A stretch of DNA of 28,987 nucleotides from the NCBI GenBank assembly GCA_013152945.1, contig JAADFL010000053.1, positions 1 through 28,987 on the forward strand, given 5' to 3'. The notes under the pieces are model-generated. The model was not told where the DNA came from. It searched no databases and worked only from the letters and a program-made list of their open reading frames with translations. Of this stretch, positions 7,973 to 15,204 are shown piece after piece (position 1 is the first letter of the stretch; the number at the start of each line of letters is the position of its first letter). Position numbers and translations under genes: made by a program. The DNA is from Deltaproteobacteria bacterium (GTDB lineage Bacteria; Myxococcota_A; JAADFL01).

Positions 7973-9601
7973 TTGCCTCTGCCGAGACCGGGTTTAAGAT
8001 TCAAATTACTGGCCATATTGACCGGTTTGCTCCTGCTCTTCTCGTTTCTGACATCCGGGGTGGTCCTCTCAATGCTGCACAGGTCACTGCTTGAGGAACA
8101 CCGGCGCTTGGGCATCGAACTCGCCATATCCGCGGCCAGGGGCTTTTCCGCATTTCTTCCGCCTGGGTCAAAGCCTTCATCCCCCCAGGTGAAGACAGCA
8201 TTCAAGCGGTTCATGGATATGTATACTTTTGGTTCGAGGATGGAAGGTTTCTTCCTGCTCGATTCCAGGGGCAACAAGGTAGTATCCGCTCCGGCCAAGG
8301 CGCCTGCACGGACAATTCCTGCGCATCTTTCTTCGGGATCAAATAAACCCGTTGCAAATATCGTGAATAGTGGAAAGGGTAAATTATTGGTAGTCACCCT
8401 GCCATGGCCCGAGGGTGAAGAGCATCCCCTTGGCTTCCTACAAGCCGTTTTTTCGTTAAAGAGTACTGAAACAGTCATTGCAAGCGCCGCAGGCCTGATA
8501 TTACTCTACATTGCAATTGCTGCTGTCCTGTCCCTGATACTTGGATTATTCCTGCTGAACAAGAGCCTGGTCCGTCCGGTGGAGTCACTGGTGCAATACC
8601 TGGACAGAGCAGGCCCAGGGGATATGCCGGCCCGGATGGAGGAAGTCGGAGGCGACGAGTTTGCCAGCCTTTCCAGGTCTTTGAGAGCCATGTTGACCAG
8701 GATACGCTCGGACAAGGAAAGACTGGAACAACACGTGTCCGAGCTTACACGTGTGAACAGGAAGTTGGAAGAAGCTCATTCATCATTGCTTCGAAGTGAA
8801 AAACTCGCAAGCGTGGGGAGGCTGGCGGCAGGTGTGGCCCACGAGGTGGGAAACCCGTTGTCTGCAATCCTGGGCCTTTTGAGCCTGGTAAGGAGAAAAG
8901 TGGACCAGGACCCGGATATACAGGATTGGCTGGGGCGCATGGAAGAAGAAATTTCCAGGATCAACCAGATAGTGACGGACCTTTTGGATTTTGCAAGACC
9001 CGGAGAAACAAGGGCACGTATAGTAGATCCCGGGACCGTGATGGAGGACAGCTTCAGGTTGTTGGAGTCTTTAAAAAAGTTTAAATCAGCTTCGCCTTCT
9101 ATGGTGGTTCAACCCGGTTTGCCGTCCATACTCTGCGACCCGGACAGGCTGAAGCAGGTCATGATAAACCTGCTTTTAAATGCTGCAGATGCAGTGGCGG
9201 GACATTCGGGAGAGCCAAGGGTGTCTGCCCTGGTGTACGGGTTTCACCAAGGGCAGGAACCGCAAGAGGCATATCTTGCCCTGCTCGAAGGTAAAAAATG
9301 GGCTGAAAGCCTACCTGTCTTTGATAGTCCATCTGATATTGAATCCATGGATGCAAATGAAATAGTGGCCTTTGCAGTGGTGGACAACGGCCAGGGCATC
9401 GAGGAACACAACCTGGACAAGATATTCGATCCCTTTTTCACCACAAAAGAACCTGGCAGCGGTACAGGGTTGGGGCTGTCGGTTTCATTGAGACTTGTCG
9501 AGGAATTCGGCGGAAGACTCGTGGTCCAGAGCAAGCCCAAAATGGGCAGCAGATTCCAGGTCTTGTTGCCTGCAGTGCACGATGGTGAACCAAAACACTG
9601 A
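7973..9601 (+). CDS. Membrane sensor histidine kinase, NtrB-like catalytic core
   Basis: This kinase of about 542 residues has a first membrane segment (about 10-35), a periplasmic sensor region and a second membrane segment (about 168-194). A HAMP-like linker and a coiled-coil region follow. HisKA has the phospho-acceptor in GVAHEVGNPLSAI (His near 290), and the ATPase domain has NLLLNAADAV, VVDNGQGI, FDPFFTTK and GTGLGLS. The HEVGNPL and FFTTK forms are typical of NtrB/AtoS-like kinases. Between the N box and the G1 box lies an unusual insertion of about 40 residues. TTG 7973 is suggested because GGGGGTGAT precedes it, but ATG 7961 or 7970 are possible. No response regulator gene is adjacent, so the partner is unknown. 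A nitrogen role is inferred from neighbouring glnA. Confidence 0.88.
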   Translation: MPLPRPGLRFKLLAILTGLLLLFSFLTSGVVLSMLHRSLLEEHRRLGIELAISAARGFSAFLPPGSKPSSPQVKTAFKRFMDMYTFGSRMEGFFLLDSRGNKVVSAPAKAPARTIPAHLSSGSNKPVANIVNSGKGKLLVVTLPWPEGEEHPLGFLQAVFSLKSTETVIASAAGLILLYIAIAAVLSLILGLFLLNKSLVRPVESLVQYLDRAGPGDMPARMEEVGGDEFASLSRSLRAMLTRIRSDKERLEQHVSELTRVNRKLEEAHSSLLRSEKLASVGRLAAGVAHEVGNPLSAILGLLSLVRRKVDQDPDIQDWLGRMEEEISRINQIVTDLLDFARPGETRARIVDPGTVMEDSFRLLESLKKFKSASPSMVVQPGLPSILCDPDRLKQVMINLLLNAADAVAGHSGEPRVSALVYGFHQGQEPQEAYLALLEGKKWAESLPVFDSPSDIESMDANEIVAFAVVDNGQGIEEHNLDKIFDPFFTTKEPGSGTGLGLSVSLRLVEEFGGRLVVQSKPKMGSRFQVLLPAVHDGEPKH

Positions 9602-9652
9602 TACGAGGTCCTCCGGAAACACGGTACAAGCTCGCGCGAGATTTCGGCGACT

Positions 9653-10993
9653 CTAGTAAGAAGCCAGGTACCTATCGACCTCCCATGGATGCACCATTGC
9701 AATGTATTCGGACCACTCGATATTTTTCGCGTCAATGAACTGCCTGAATATGTGTTCGCCAAGCAAGTCCTTCATGAACGCGCTCTTTGCCATTACATCT
9801 ATGGCTTCTCCAAGATTACCGGGCAGGGAAGTGATCTTCAGCCTTTGCCTCTCGCGTTTGCTCATTGAAAAGATATTCTTGTTGACAGGCGGCCCCAGTT
9901 CCAGCCCTTTTTCTATTCCGTCGAGGCCTGCGGCCAGCATGGCGGCCAAGGCAAGGTACGGATTGCATGCAGGGTCGGGCATTCGCAGTTCCACCCGTGT
10001 TCCCTTGCCTCTCCTTGCAGGCACCCGGGCAAGCGGGCTCCTGTTTCTCTCGGACCAGGCTATGTGCGTTGGAGCTTCGTAACCCGGTACGAGCCTCTTG
10101 TAACTGTTGGCCAAGGGATTGGTAATGGCGCATATCTCTCTCGCATGTTTCAGCAGGCCGGCGATATATCCCCTTGCAACCCTGGAAAGCCCGTGTTCAT
10201 CCCTGGAGTCGAAGAAGGCATTCTTCCCGCCCTTGAAAAGAGATTGATGAACGTGCATACCACTTCCGTTGATGCCGAAAACAGGCTTGGGCATAAACGT
10301 TGCGTGCAGTCCGAAGTCCAGGGCCACCTTACGAACCACGAACCTGAAGGTTGCAATATTGTCAGCCGTTTCCACCGCAGGCTTGTGCTTGAAATCTATC
10401 TCGTGCTGGGCGGGCGCGACTTCGTGGTGGGCGGCTTCCACGGCAAAACCGATGGCATCCAGGGCATTCACTATCTCGCGTCTCGCATCCTCTCCTCGAT
10501 CTATCGGGGTCAAATCGAAGTAACTGCCCCGGTCGTGCGAGATCACGGTGGGCTGCCCCCTTTCTCCCTGTTGAAACAAGAAGAACTCGGGTTCCGGGCC
10601 GGCATGCATCACGAATCCCATTGCCTCGGCCTTTTTACACACCCGCTTCAATGCAAGCCTGGGGCAGCCCGCAAAAGGACTTCCGTCCGGATTGTATATG
10701 TCGCAGATGAACCGCGCCACCCTGCCTCCGGTCTCATCCCATGGATACAGCACATAGGTATCAAGGTCCGGTTTCAGGAGCATGTCCGATTCTTCTATCC
10801 TTGCAAATCCCGCGACCGATGAACCGTCGAAAAGTACTTCACCATGAACCGCTTTCTCGAACTCGGCTTCCGGCACCTCCACGTTCTTGTTGATGCCCAT
10901 GATGTCCGTAAATTGTAATCGCAGAAACCTTGCCCTGTCTTCCTTGAGTTTTTTTAAAACCTGTAATTCTCTTCCCTTGTTTCCAGTTTTCAA
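9653..10993 (-). CDS. glnA: Glutamine synthetase type I (GSI-alpha-like)
   Basis: This 446-residue protein condenses glutamate and ammonia using ATP in the cytoplasm. Conserved blocks in order are LQFTDIMGINKNVEVP, DGSSVAGFARIEESDM, GPEPEFFLF, HHEVAPAQHEIDFK, NGSGMHVHQSLF, PGYEAPTHIAWSERNRSPL and RVELRMPDPACNPYLA. Its length and the GFARIEESDM block resemble the Bacillus-type GSI-alpha form, which is feedback-inhibited. The loop NIFSMSKRERQ aligns with NIY-type loops but has Phe in place of Tyr, so adenylylation as in GSI-beta enzymes is unlikely. The start is TTG at 10993, with GGGAGG 5 bases upstream and no closer ATG. It is convergent with the kinase gene and divergent from the OPT transporter. 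Confidence 0.95.
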   Translation of the reverse strand: MKTGNKGRELQVLKKLKEDRARFLRLQFTDIMGINKNVEVPEAEFEKAVHGEVLFDGSSVAGFARIEESDMLLKPDLDTYVLYPWDETGGRVARFICDIYNPDGSPFAGCPRLALKRVCKKAEAMGFVMHAGPEPEFFLFQQGERGQPTVISHDRGSYFDLTPIDRGEDARREIVNALDAIGFAVEAAHHEVAPAQHEIDFKHKPAVETADNIATFRFVVRKVALDFGLHATFMPKPVFGINGSGMHVHQSLFKGGKNAFFDSRDEHGLSRVARGYIAGLLKHAREICAITNPLANSYKRLVPGYEAPTHIAWSERNRSPLARVPARRGKGTRVELRMPDPACNPYLALAAMLAAGLDGIEKGLELGPPVNKNIFSMSKRERQRLKITSLPGNLGEAIDVMAKSAFMKDLLGEHIFRQFIDAKNIEWSEYIAMVHPWEVDRYLASY

Positions 10994-11004
10994 AATGACC
11001 TCCC

Positions 11005-11027
11005 AAAATTGTCATATTGACAGTTTT
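11005..11027. promoter_or_regulatory. Dyad operator-like site between glnA and the OPT transporter
   Basis: A perfect inverted repeat TGTCA-TAT-TGACA (11010-11022) is flanked symmetrically by AAAA (11005-11008) and TTTT (11024-11027). It sits directly before the glnA SD on the minus strand and overlaps a TTGACA -35 box for the OPT side. A repressor bound here could control both directions. It resembles GlnR/TnrA half-sites (TGT-A ... T-ACA), but the spacing is shorter than their consensus, so no regulator is named. Confidence 0.45.
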
Positions 11028-11045
11028 TTAATATCACTTTGTCAT
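11017..11045 (+). promoter_or_regulatory. Putative promoter toward the OPT transporter
   Basis: A perfect -35 TTGACA (11017-11022) is followed by a 17-base spacer and TGTCAT (11040-11045), which matches four of six -10 positions. The -35 box is the right arm of the dyad at 11005-11027. If used, it gives an untranslated leader of about 230 bases before the ATG at 11284. Confidence 0.35.
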
Positions 11046-11047
11046 GA

Positions 11048-11074
11048 TTAATAGCAAATATGAATTAATGTCAA
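11048..11074 (-). promoter_or_regulatory. Weak candidate promoter for glnA
   Basis: On the minus strand TTGACA (11074-11069) is followed by TATTAA (11053-11048) with a 15-base spacer, shorter than usual. Transcription from it would place the TGTCA-N3-TGACA dyad in the leader just before the glnA SD. Confidence 0.22.
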
Positions 11075-11093
11075 CAACAAAATGCTTTTTTAG

Positions 11094-11176
11094 GCAATTT
11101 TTTGGTTTTACCAAGAATTGCACACCAACCTCCGTGCAAAACCAAGAAAACCAAAACCGGATCCCGAAATACCGGT
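11094..11176 (+). other. Possible structured leader of the OPT transporter mRNA
   Basis: Several hairpins can be drawn. One uses 11094-11105 with 11111-11121 (loop TTTTA, one bulge, one G-U pair). A second, TTGCAC (11118-11123) with GTGCAA (11134-11139), shares bases with the first. TTGGTTTT (11102-11109) can also pair with either copy of AAAACCAA (11138-11145 or 11147-11154). ACCGG (11156-11160) pairs with CCGGT (11172-11176). The mutually exclusive pairings could be regulatory, but no known riboswitch was recognised and the AT-rich base composition makes chance pairings likely. Confidence 0.3.
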
Positions 11177-11283
11177 CCGAAGGCGATTGTGGCTTTACAT
11201 GGCATCATCTCTTGGGTTATCAGGATGTTCGAATATACTGTTCGTCGTTCAAGATAAAGAAGGCCATGAACCAGGGAGGTAAC

Positions 11284-13491
11284 ATGGAAGGGAACATTCC
11301 AAAGACCACCAAGTTATTGCCGGCCAACGCCTACACCAAGTTGGCTCCTGGAGAAGAATACGTTCCGATTGTGCCCCCCGGAGATAAGAGGGCAGAGGTT
11401 ACACCGTGGTCGGTTACAACCGGTCTGATAATGGTCCTGATTTTTTCAGCAGCCTGTATCTATATCGCATTGAGGGCGGGTAATGGGATCGAGGCATCCA
11501 TTCCCATAGCCATTCTTGCCATATTTTTCGGACGCATGAAATCCCCCAAGAGCACCATTCTCGAGAACGTCATTGTTCAGTCGATCGGACAGGCAGCAGG
11601 TGTTGTGGCTGCGGGTGCGGCTTTCTTGATTCCGGCCCTGTACATCAACAGGCTCGACGTGTCATGGTGGCACATCTTCCTGGCTACCTTGATAGGCGGA
11701 TCATTGGGCGTGGTTTTGATAATCCCGTTGCGCAAGTACTTTGTGAAGGAACTGCATGGAGAGCTTCCATTTCCCGAGGCTACTGCGATAAACGAAGTGC
11801 TGGTTACCGGGGAAGCCACGAGCGGAAGCGCAGGCAAGGTCCTGCTCATGGCATTCGGACTGGGTGCGATATATGACTTCATCGTCGAGGCGATACATGC
11901 GTGGAACCCGATGATAACCACAAAGACTCTGCTCGGGGCGTTCGGCGAAAAGATGTCGCAGTTCAGGCTGGACTTGTCCATGAGCGGTCTGGCCGCTCTT
12001 TTCGGCCTGGGTTACATAATCGGCTTAAGGTACGCGGCGATAATTGCAGCAGGCTCGGTGCTTTCTTACCTTGTCCTGGTGCCTGCCATATTCCTGTTCG
12101 GATCCCAAATCGATGCATTCACCTATGCCGGAAATACGTATCATATCATTTCCATGAGTTCAGACCAGATATTCGCGGCGTTTGTCAAGCCCATAGGTAT
12201 CGGCGCCATAGCCATATCCGGGTTGATAGGTATCGTAAGGATGGGAAACATCATTGCGAGTTCGGTATCGCTCGGGTTCAAGGGGCTCAAGGGAGGCAGG
12301 CACGATTCCGATGAAGTCCCGAGAACGCAGAGAGATATGACCCCGCGAAACGTGCTGTTGATACAGTTTGCCTCTGCCTTGGTAATGGCTGTATTCTTCG
12401 TGATCGTATCACTCTCCACGGTGGACTCCACAACGGGTCAATCATATAGCCTGGGTCAGAGTCTGCTCTATGGCGCAGTGGGTGCCTTGGTAGGGTACCT
12501 GTTTTCCTTTCTTTTCACACCGGTAGCGGCCCGGGCCATCGCCATAGTCGGCGTAAACCCGGTTTCGGGAATGAGCCTGATAACAGTGGTCCTGACCATC
12601 CTGGTCCTGGTTGCTGTCGGACTGAAGGGAACGGGCGGCATGTTCATAGCACTGGTAGTGGGATGCGCGGTATGCACTGCTCTTTCAACTTCCGGCGCGC
12701 TCATTTCCGACTTCAAGATAGGTTACTGGATTGGCGCGACTCCAAGAAACCAGGAGATGTGGAAATTCCTGGGTGTTGCCGTGGCGGCCTTGGTCGTGGC
12801 CTTTGTCATTCCAATAATGGACTCCGGTTATCATTTCGTTATCCAGAACGCGGCAGGACAGTGGGTGTCCAACCAGCAGGTTCTTCCGGCACCGCAGGCC
12901 AACATGATGGCCGCTGTCAGCAAGGGACTGCTGATGGATCCGGCAAATCAGCCTTGGTTGCTTTATGGACTCGGCGGGATTACCGCTATAGTGCTGTACA
13001 TGGCGGGTGTTCCCATGCTCGCGTTCGCCCTCGGCATGTACCTGCCCATTTCCATCAACCTCTCGGTTCTTTTCGGCGCCTTCGTTGCATGGATAGTGTC
13101 CAAGTCGGGAGGCAGGGAAGAGGTCAGGAAGGCTCGTTCCGAGCAGGGCGTACTCATTGCCTCCGGCATGATGGCCGGTGCGGCCATATTTGGGATAATC
13201 ACGGCGGTATTGAGGCAGGCGGTTCTGGGTGCACCAATAAAGTACTTAAGTATCGGTGAAAAATTCTGGGTGGAGAAGGCGGCCACAGGCGATCTATACC
13301 TCAAGAGTGAATCAGCTCACTGGTTCGAAGGGTTTCCCGGCCAAGCACTGTCTTTCGTCATGTTCATCATGCTGTCTTTGGGTTGCTTCCTGCTTGCAAA
13401 GAAAGGCGCCCAGTGGTTCTTGAGAGATGAGGAGAGGCAGGCCAAGAAGGCCGCAACAAAAGAAGAAGACGGGGAAAAAGACAACGACTGA
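11284..13491 (+). CDS. OPT family oligopeptide transporter
   Basis: This polytopic inner-membrane protein of about 735 residues has many hydrophobic segments. A typical OPT N-terminal block runs from AEVTPWSVTTGLIMVLIFSA through GNGIEASIPIAILAIFFGR. It is followed by RKYFVKELHGELPFPEATA, a signature-like stretch of the family. Later blocks include SGALISDFKIGYWIGATPRNQ and YMAGVPMLAFALGMYLP. The C-terminus is charged and Lys/Glu-rich. OPT proteins import oligopeptides or metal-chelates with protons. The start at 11284 is preferred to the frame start at 11044 because GGGAGG lies just before it and the upstream 80 codons look like leader, not protein. It is followed after 52 bases by the alanine symporter, probably in one transcript. 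Confidence 0.9.
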   Translation: MEGNIPKTTKLLPANAYTKLAPGEEYVPIVPPGDKRAEVTPWSVTTGLIMVLIFSAACIYIALRAGNGIEASIPIAILAIFFGRMKSPKSTILENVIVQSIGQAAGVVAAGAAFLIPALYINRLDVSWWHIFLATLIGGSLGVVLIIPLRKYFVKELHGELPFPEATAINEVLVTGEATSGSAGKVLLMAFGLGAIYDFIVEAIHAWNPMITTKTLLGAFGEKMSQFRLDLSMSGLAALFGLGYIIGLRYAAIIAAGSVLSYLVLVPAIFLFGSQIDAFTYAGNTYHIISMSSDQIFAAFVKPIGIGAIAISGLIGIVRMGNIIASSVSLGFKGLKGGRHDSDEVPRTQRDMTPRNVLLIQFASALVMAVFFVIVSLSTVDSTTGQSYSLGQSLLYGAVGALVGYLFSFLFTPVAARAIAIVGVNPVSGMSLITVVLTILVLVAVGLKGTGGMFIALVVGCAVCTALSTSGALISDFKIGYWIGATPRNQEMWKFLGVAVAALVVAFVIPIMDSGYHFVIQNAAGQWVSNQQVLPAPQANMMAAVSKGLLMDPANQPWLLYGLGGITAIVLYMAGVPMLAFALGMYLPISINLSVLFGAFVAWIVSKSGGREEVRKARSEQGVLIASGMMAGAAIFGIITAVLRQAVLGAPIKYLSIGEKFWVEKAATGDLYLKSESAHWFEGFPGQALSFVMFIMLSLGCFLLAKKGAQWFLRDEERQAKKAATKEEDGEKDND

Positions 13492-13543
13492 AATCGTCCA
13501 TACATATCCCGGTTTCAAACGATAATCATTCAAGGGGTTGGTA

Positions 13544-15193
13544 ATGGAAGAATTCAACGCCGTGCTCGGATCTCTTGCCGGGTACGTTTGGGGGCTACCC
13601 TTGATAGTCCTTCTCGTCGGCACCGGTGTGGTCCTTTCATTCCTATTGAAGTTCGTCCAGGTAAGCAGGTTCGGACATGCAATCAAGGCAATTGCGGGCA
13701 AGTTCGACAACCCTGCCGACAAAGGAGAGGTATCCCATTTCCGGGCATTGACATCCGCCCTGTCAGGCACAATCGGACTTGGAAACATTGCAGGCGTAGC
13801 CGTAGCCATCTCTCTTGGCGGACCGGGCGCCCTCTTTTGGATGTGGCTTTCCGCCTTGTTTGGCATGGCTACCAAATTCGCCACATGCACGCTTTCTACA
13901 AAATACAGGAGTATAGATGAAAACGGAGTAGTAGCCGGCGGCCCCATGTTCACCATTGAAAACGGCCTCGGCAAAAAATGGCGGCCCCTGGGCATGACCT
14001 TCGCCTTGTTCACCATGGGCGCTTCGTTCGGCATGGCCAACTTGTTTCAGGCCAACCAGGTCGCCAGTTCACTGTACTCCCAGCTCTCTGTACCTACGTG
14101 GATATCAGGAATTCTGATGGTGGTTTTCGTATCCCTGGTCATAATAGGCGGCATCAAACGCATTGGATCGGTAACAGGTAAATTGGTGCCCTTCATGTGC
14201 GGCATCTACTTGCTGATGGCCGTGATAGTCCTCGCATTAGCAGGATGGAGCAATATCGTCCAAGGGTTGAGTCTCATAGTATCGTCCGCATTCAATGGAA
14301 TCGAGCCGGCTGCCGGCGGCTTTGCAGGCATAGCTGTCTGGACTGTTATTCAACAGGGAGTGAGGAGGGGCACGTTTTCCCACGAAGCAGGCCTTGGCAG
14401 CGCGCCGATTGCACATGCGGCGGTAAAGACCGGAGAACCGGTAAGAGAGGGCCTGGTTGCCATGTTGGGGCCTTTCCTGGATACGATAATTGTTTGTACC
14501 ATGACCGCTCTGGTGATAATAACCACCGGCGCCTGGAAGGTCGGGGCCGCACCGGCAATAATAGTCGATAGAATCGAAAAGACGGATGCAGGTTCAAGGG
14601 GTGTGGTAATGGGCCCCGATGTGAGAGAGGGATACGAACATCCGGCACGAACCAGGGGCCGGAAGGTGACATGGCGGGGAAAGATTTTTTCGATACAACA
14701 ACAAGCTTTTCAAGAGAGGTTCGGGGTGCATGTCGGCCACGGCATCAGGCAAAGCTGCTTTGCGCTCGTCGATGAATCGATTTCCAAGGGACTCGCATTG
14801 CACCAAGGAGATATGGTTCAAATAGATGGGATCCTTGACGGCACAGTGGGCGGAGCGGTCCTGACCACCTATGCATTTACCAGTGTATTCGGTAAATACG
14901 GAAGTTACGTTATCCTGTTGGCCGTGGTGCTCTTTGCCCTGTCTACCATGATCACATGGTCATATTACGGTGACCGTGCAGCTTTGTACCTGTTCGGACA
15001 GAAGGGAGTACTACCGTACAGGATCCTCTTTATTGTCATAGTATTCATCGGTGCGGTTTACTCCCTCGACCCGGTGGTGAACATATCCGACATTCTGAAC
15101 GGCCTCATGGCTGTTCCAAACCTTATTGCCACGATAATGCTCCTGCCCGTGGTCTTGAAGCTTACGAAAAAATACTTTGCCAAGTACGGTTGA
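13544..15193 (+). CDS. Alanine/Na+ symporter family (AGCS) with a mid-protein insertion
   Basis: This 549-residue membrane protein has AGCS landmarks: ALTSALSGTIGLGNIAGVAVAI near 70-90, GGPMFTIENGLGKKW, QGVRRGTFSHEAGLGSAPIAHAA near 270-293, REGLVAMLGPFLDTIIVCTMTAL and MITWSYYGDRAALYLFG. It should import alanine or glycine with sodium. Between the segment ending ITTGAWKVG (about 334) and GGAVLTTYAFTSVFG (about 437) there is an extra stretch of about 100 mostly hydrophilic residues, which is much shorter in typical members. The start at 13544 has AAGGGG upstream. The slightly longer TTG frame at 13538 is less likely. It probably shares a transcript with the OPT gene and ends 11 bases from the convergent exporter gene. 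Confidence 0.9.
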   Translation: MEEFNAVLGSLAGYVWGLPLIVLLVGTGVVLSFLLKFVQVSRFGHAIKAIAGKFDNPADKGEVSHFRALTSALSGTIGLGNIAGVAVAISLGGPGALFWMWLSALFGMATKFATCTLSTKYRSIDENGVVAGGPMFTIENGLGKKWRPLGMTFALFTMGASFGMANLFQANQVASSLYSQLSVPTWISGILMVVFVSLVIIGGIKRIGSVTGKLVPFMCGIYLLMAVIVLALAGWSNIVQGLSLIVSSAFNGIEPAAGGFAGIAVWTVIQQGVRRGTFSHEAGLGSAPIAHAAVKTGEPVREGLVAMLGPFLDTIIVCTMTALVIITTGAWKVGAAPAIIVDRIEKTDAGSRGVVMGPDVREGYEHPARTRGRKVTWRGKIFSIQQQAFQERFGVHVGHGIRQSCFALVDESISKGLALHQGDMVQIDGILDGTVGGAVLTTYAFTSVFGKYGSYVILLAVVLFALSTMITWSYYGDRAALYLFGQKGVLPYRILFIVIVFIGAVYSLDPVVNISDILNGLMAVPNLIATIMLLPVVLKLTKKYFAKYG

Positions 15194-15204
15194 CATGGGG
15201 GCGC

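Noticed and set aside
11208-11225. Sigma54-type -24/-12 promoter before the OPT gene
   Set aside because: The TGGCAT and TTG elements near 11200-11216 are off by one base from the required spacing and the GC of the -12 element is missing.
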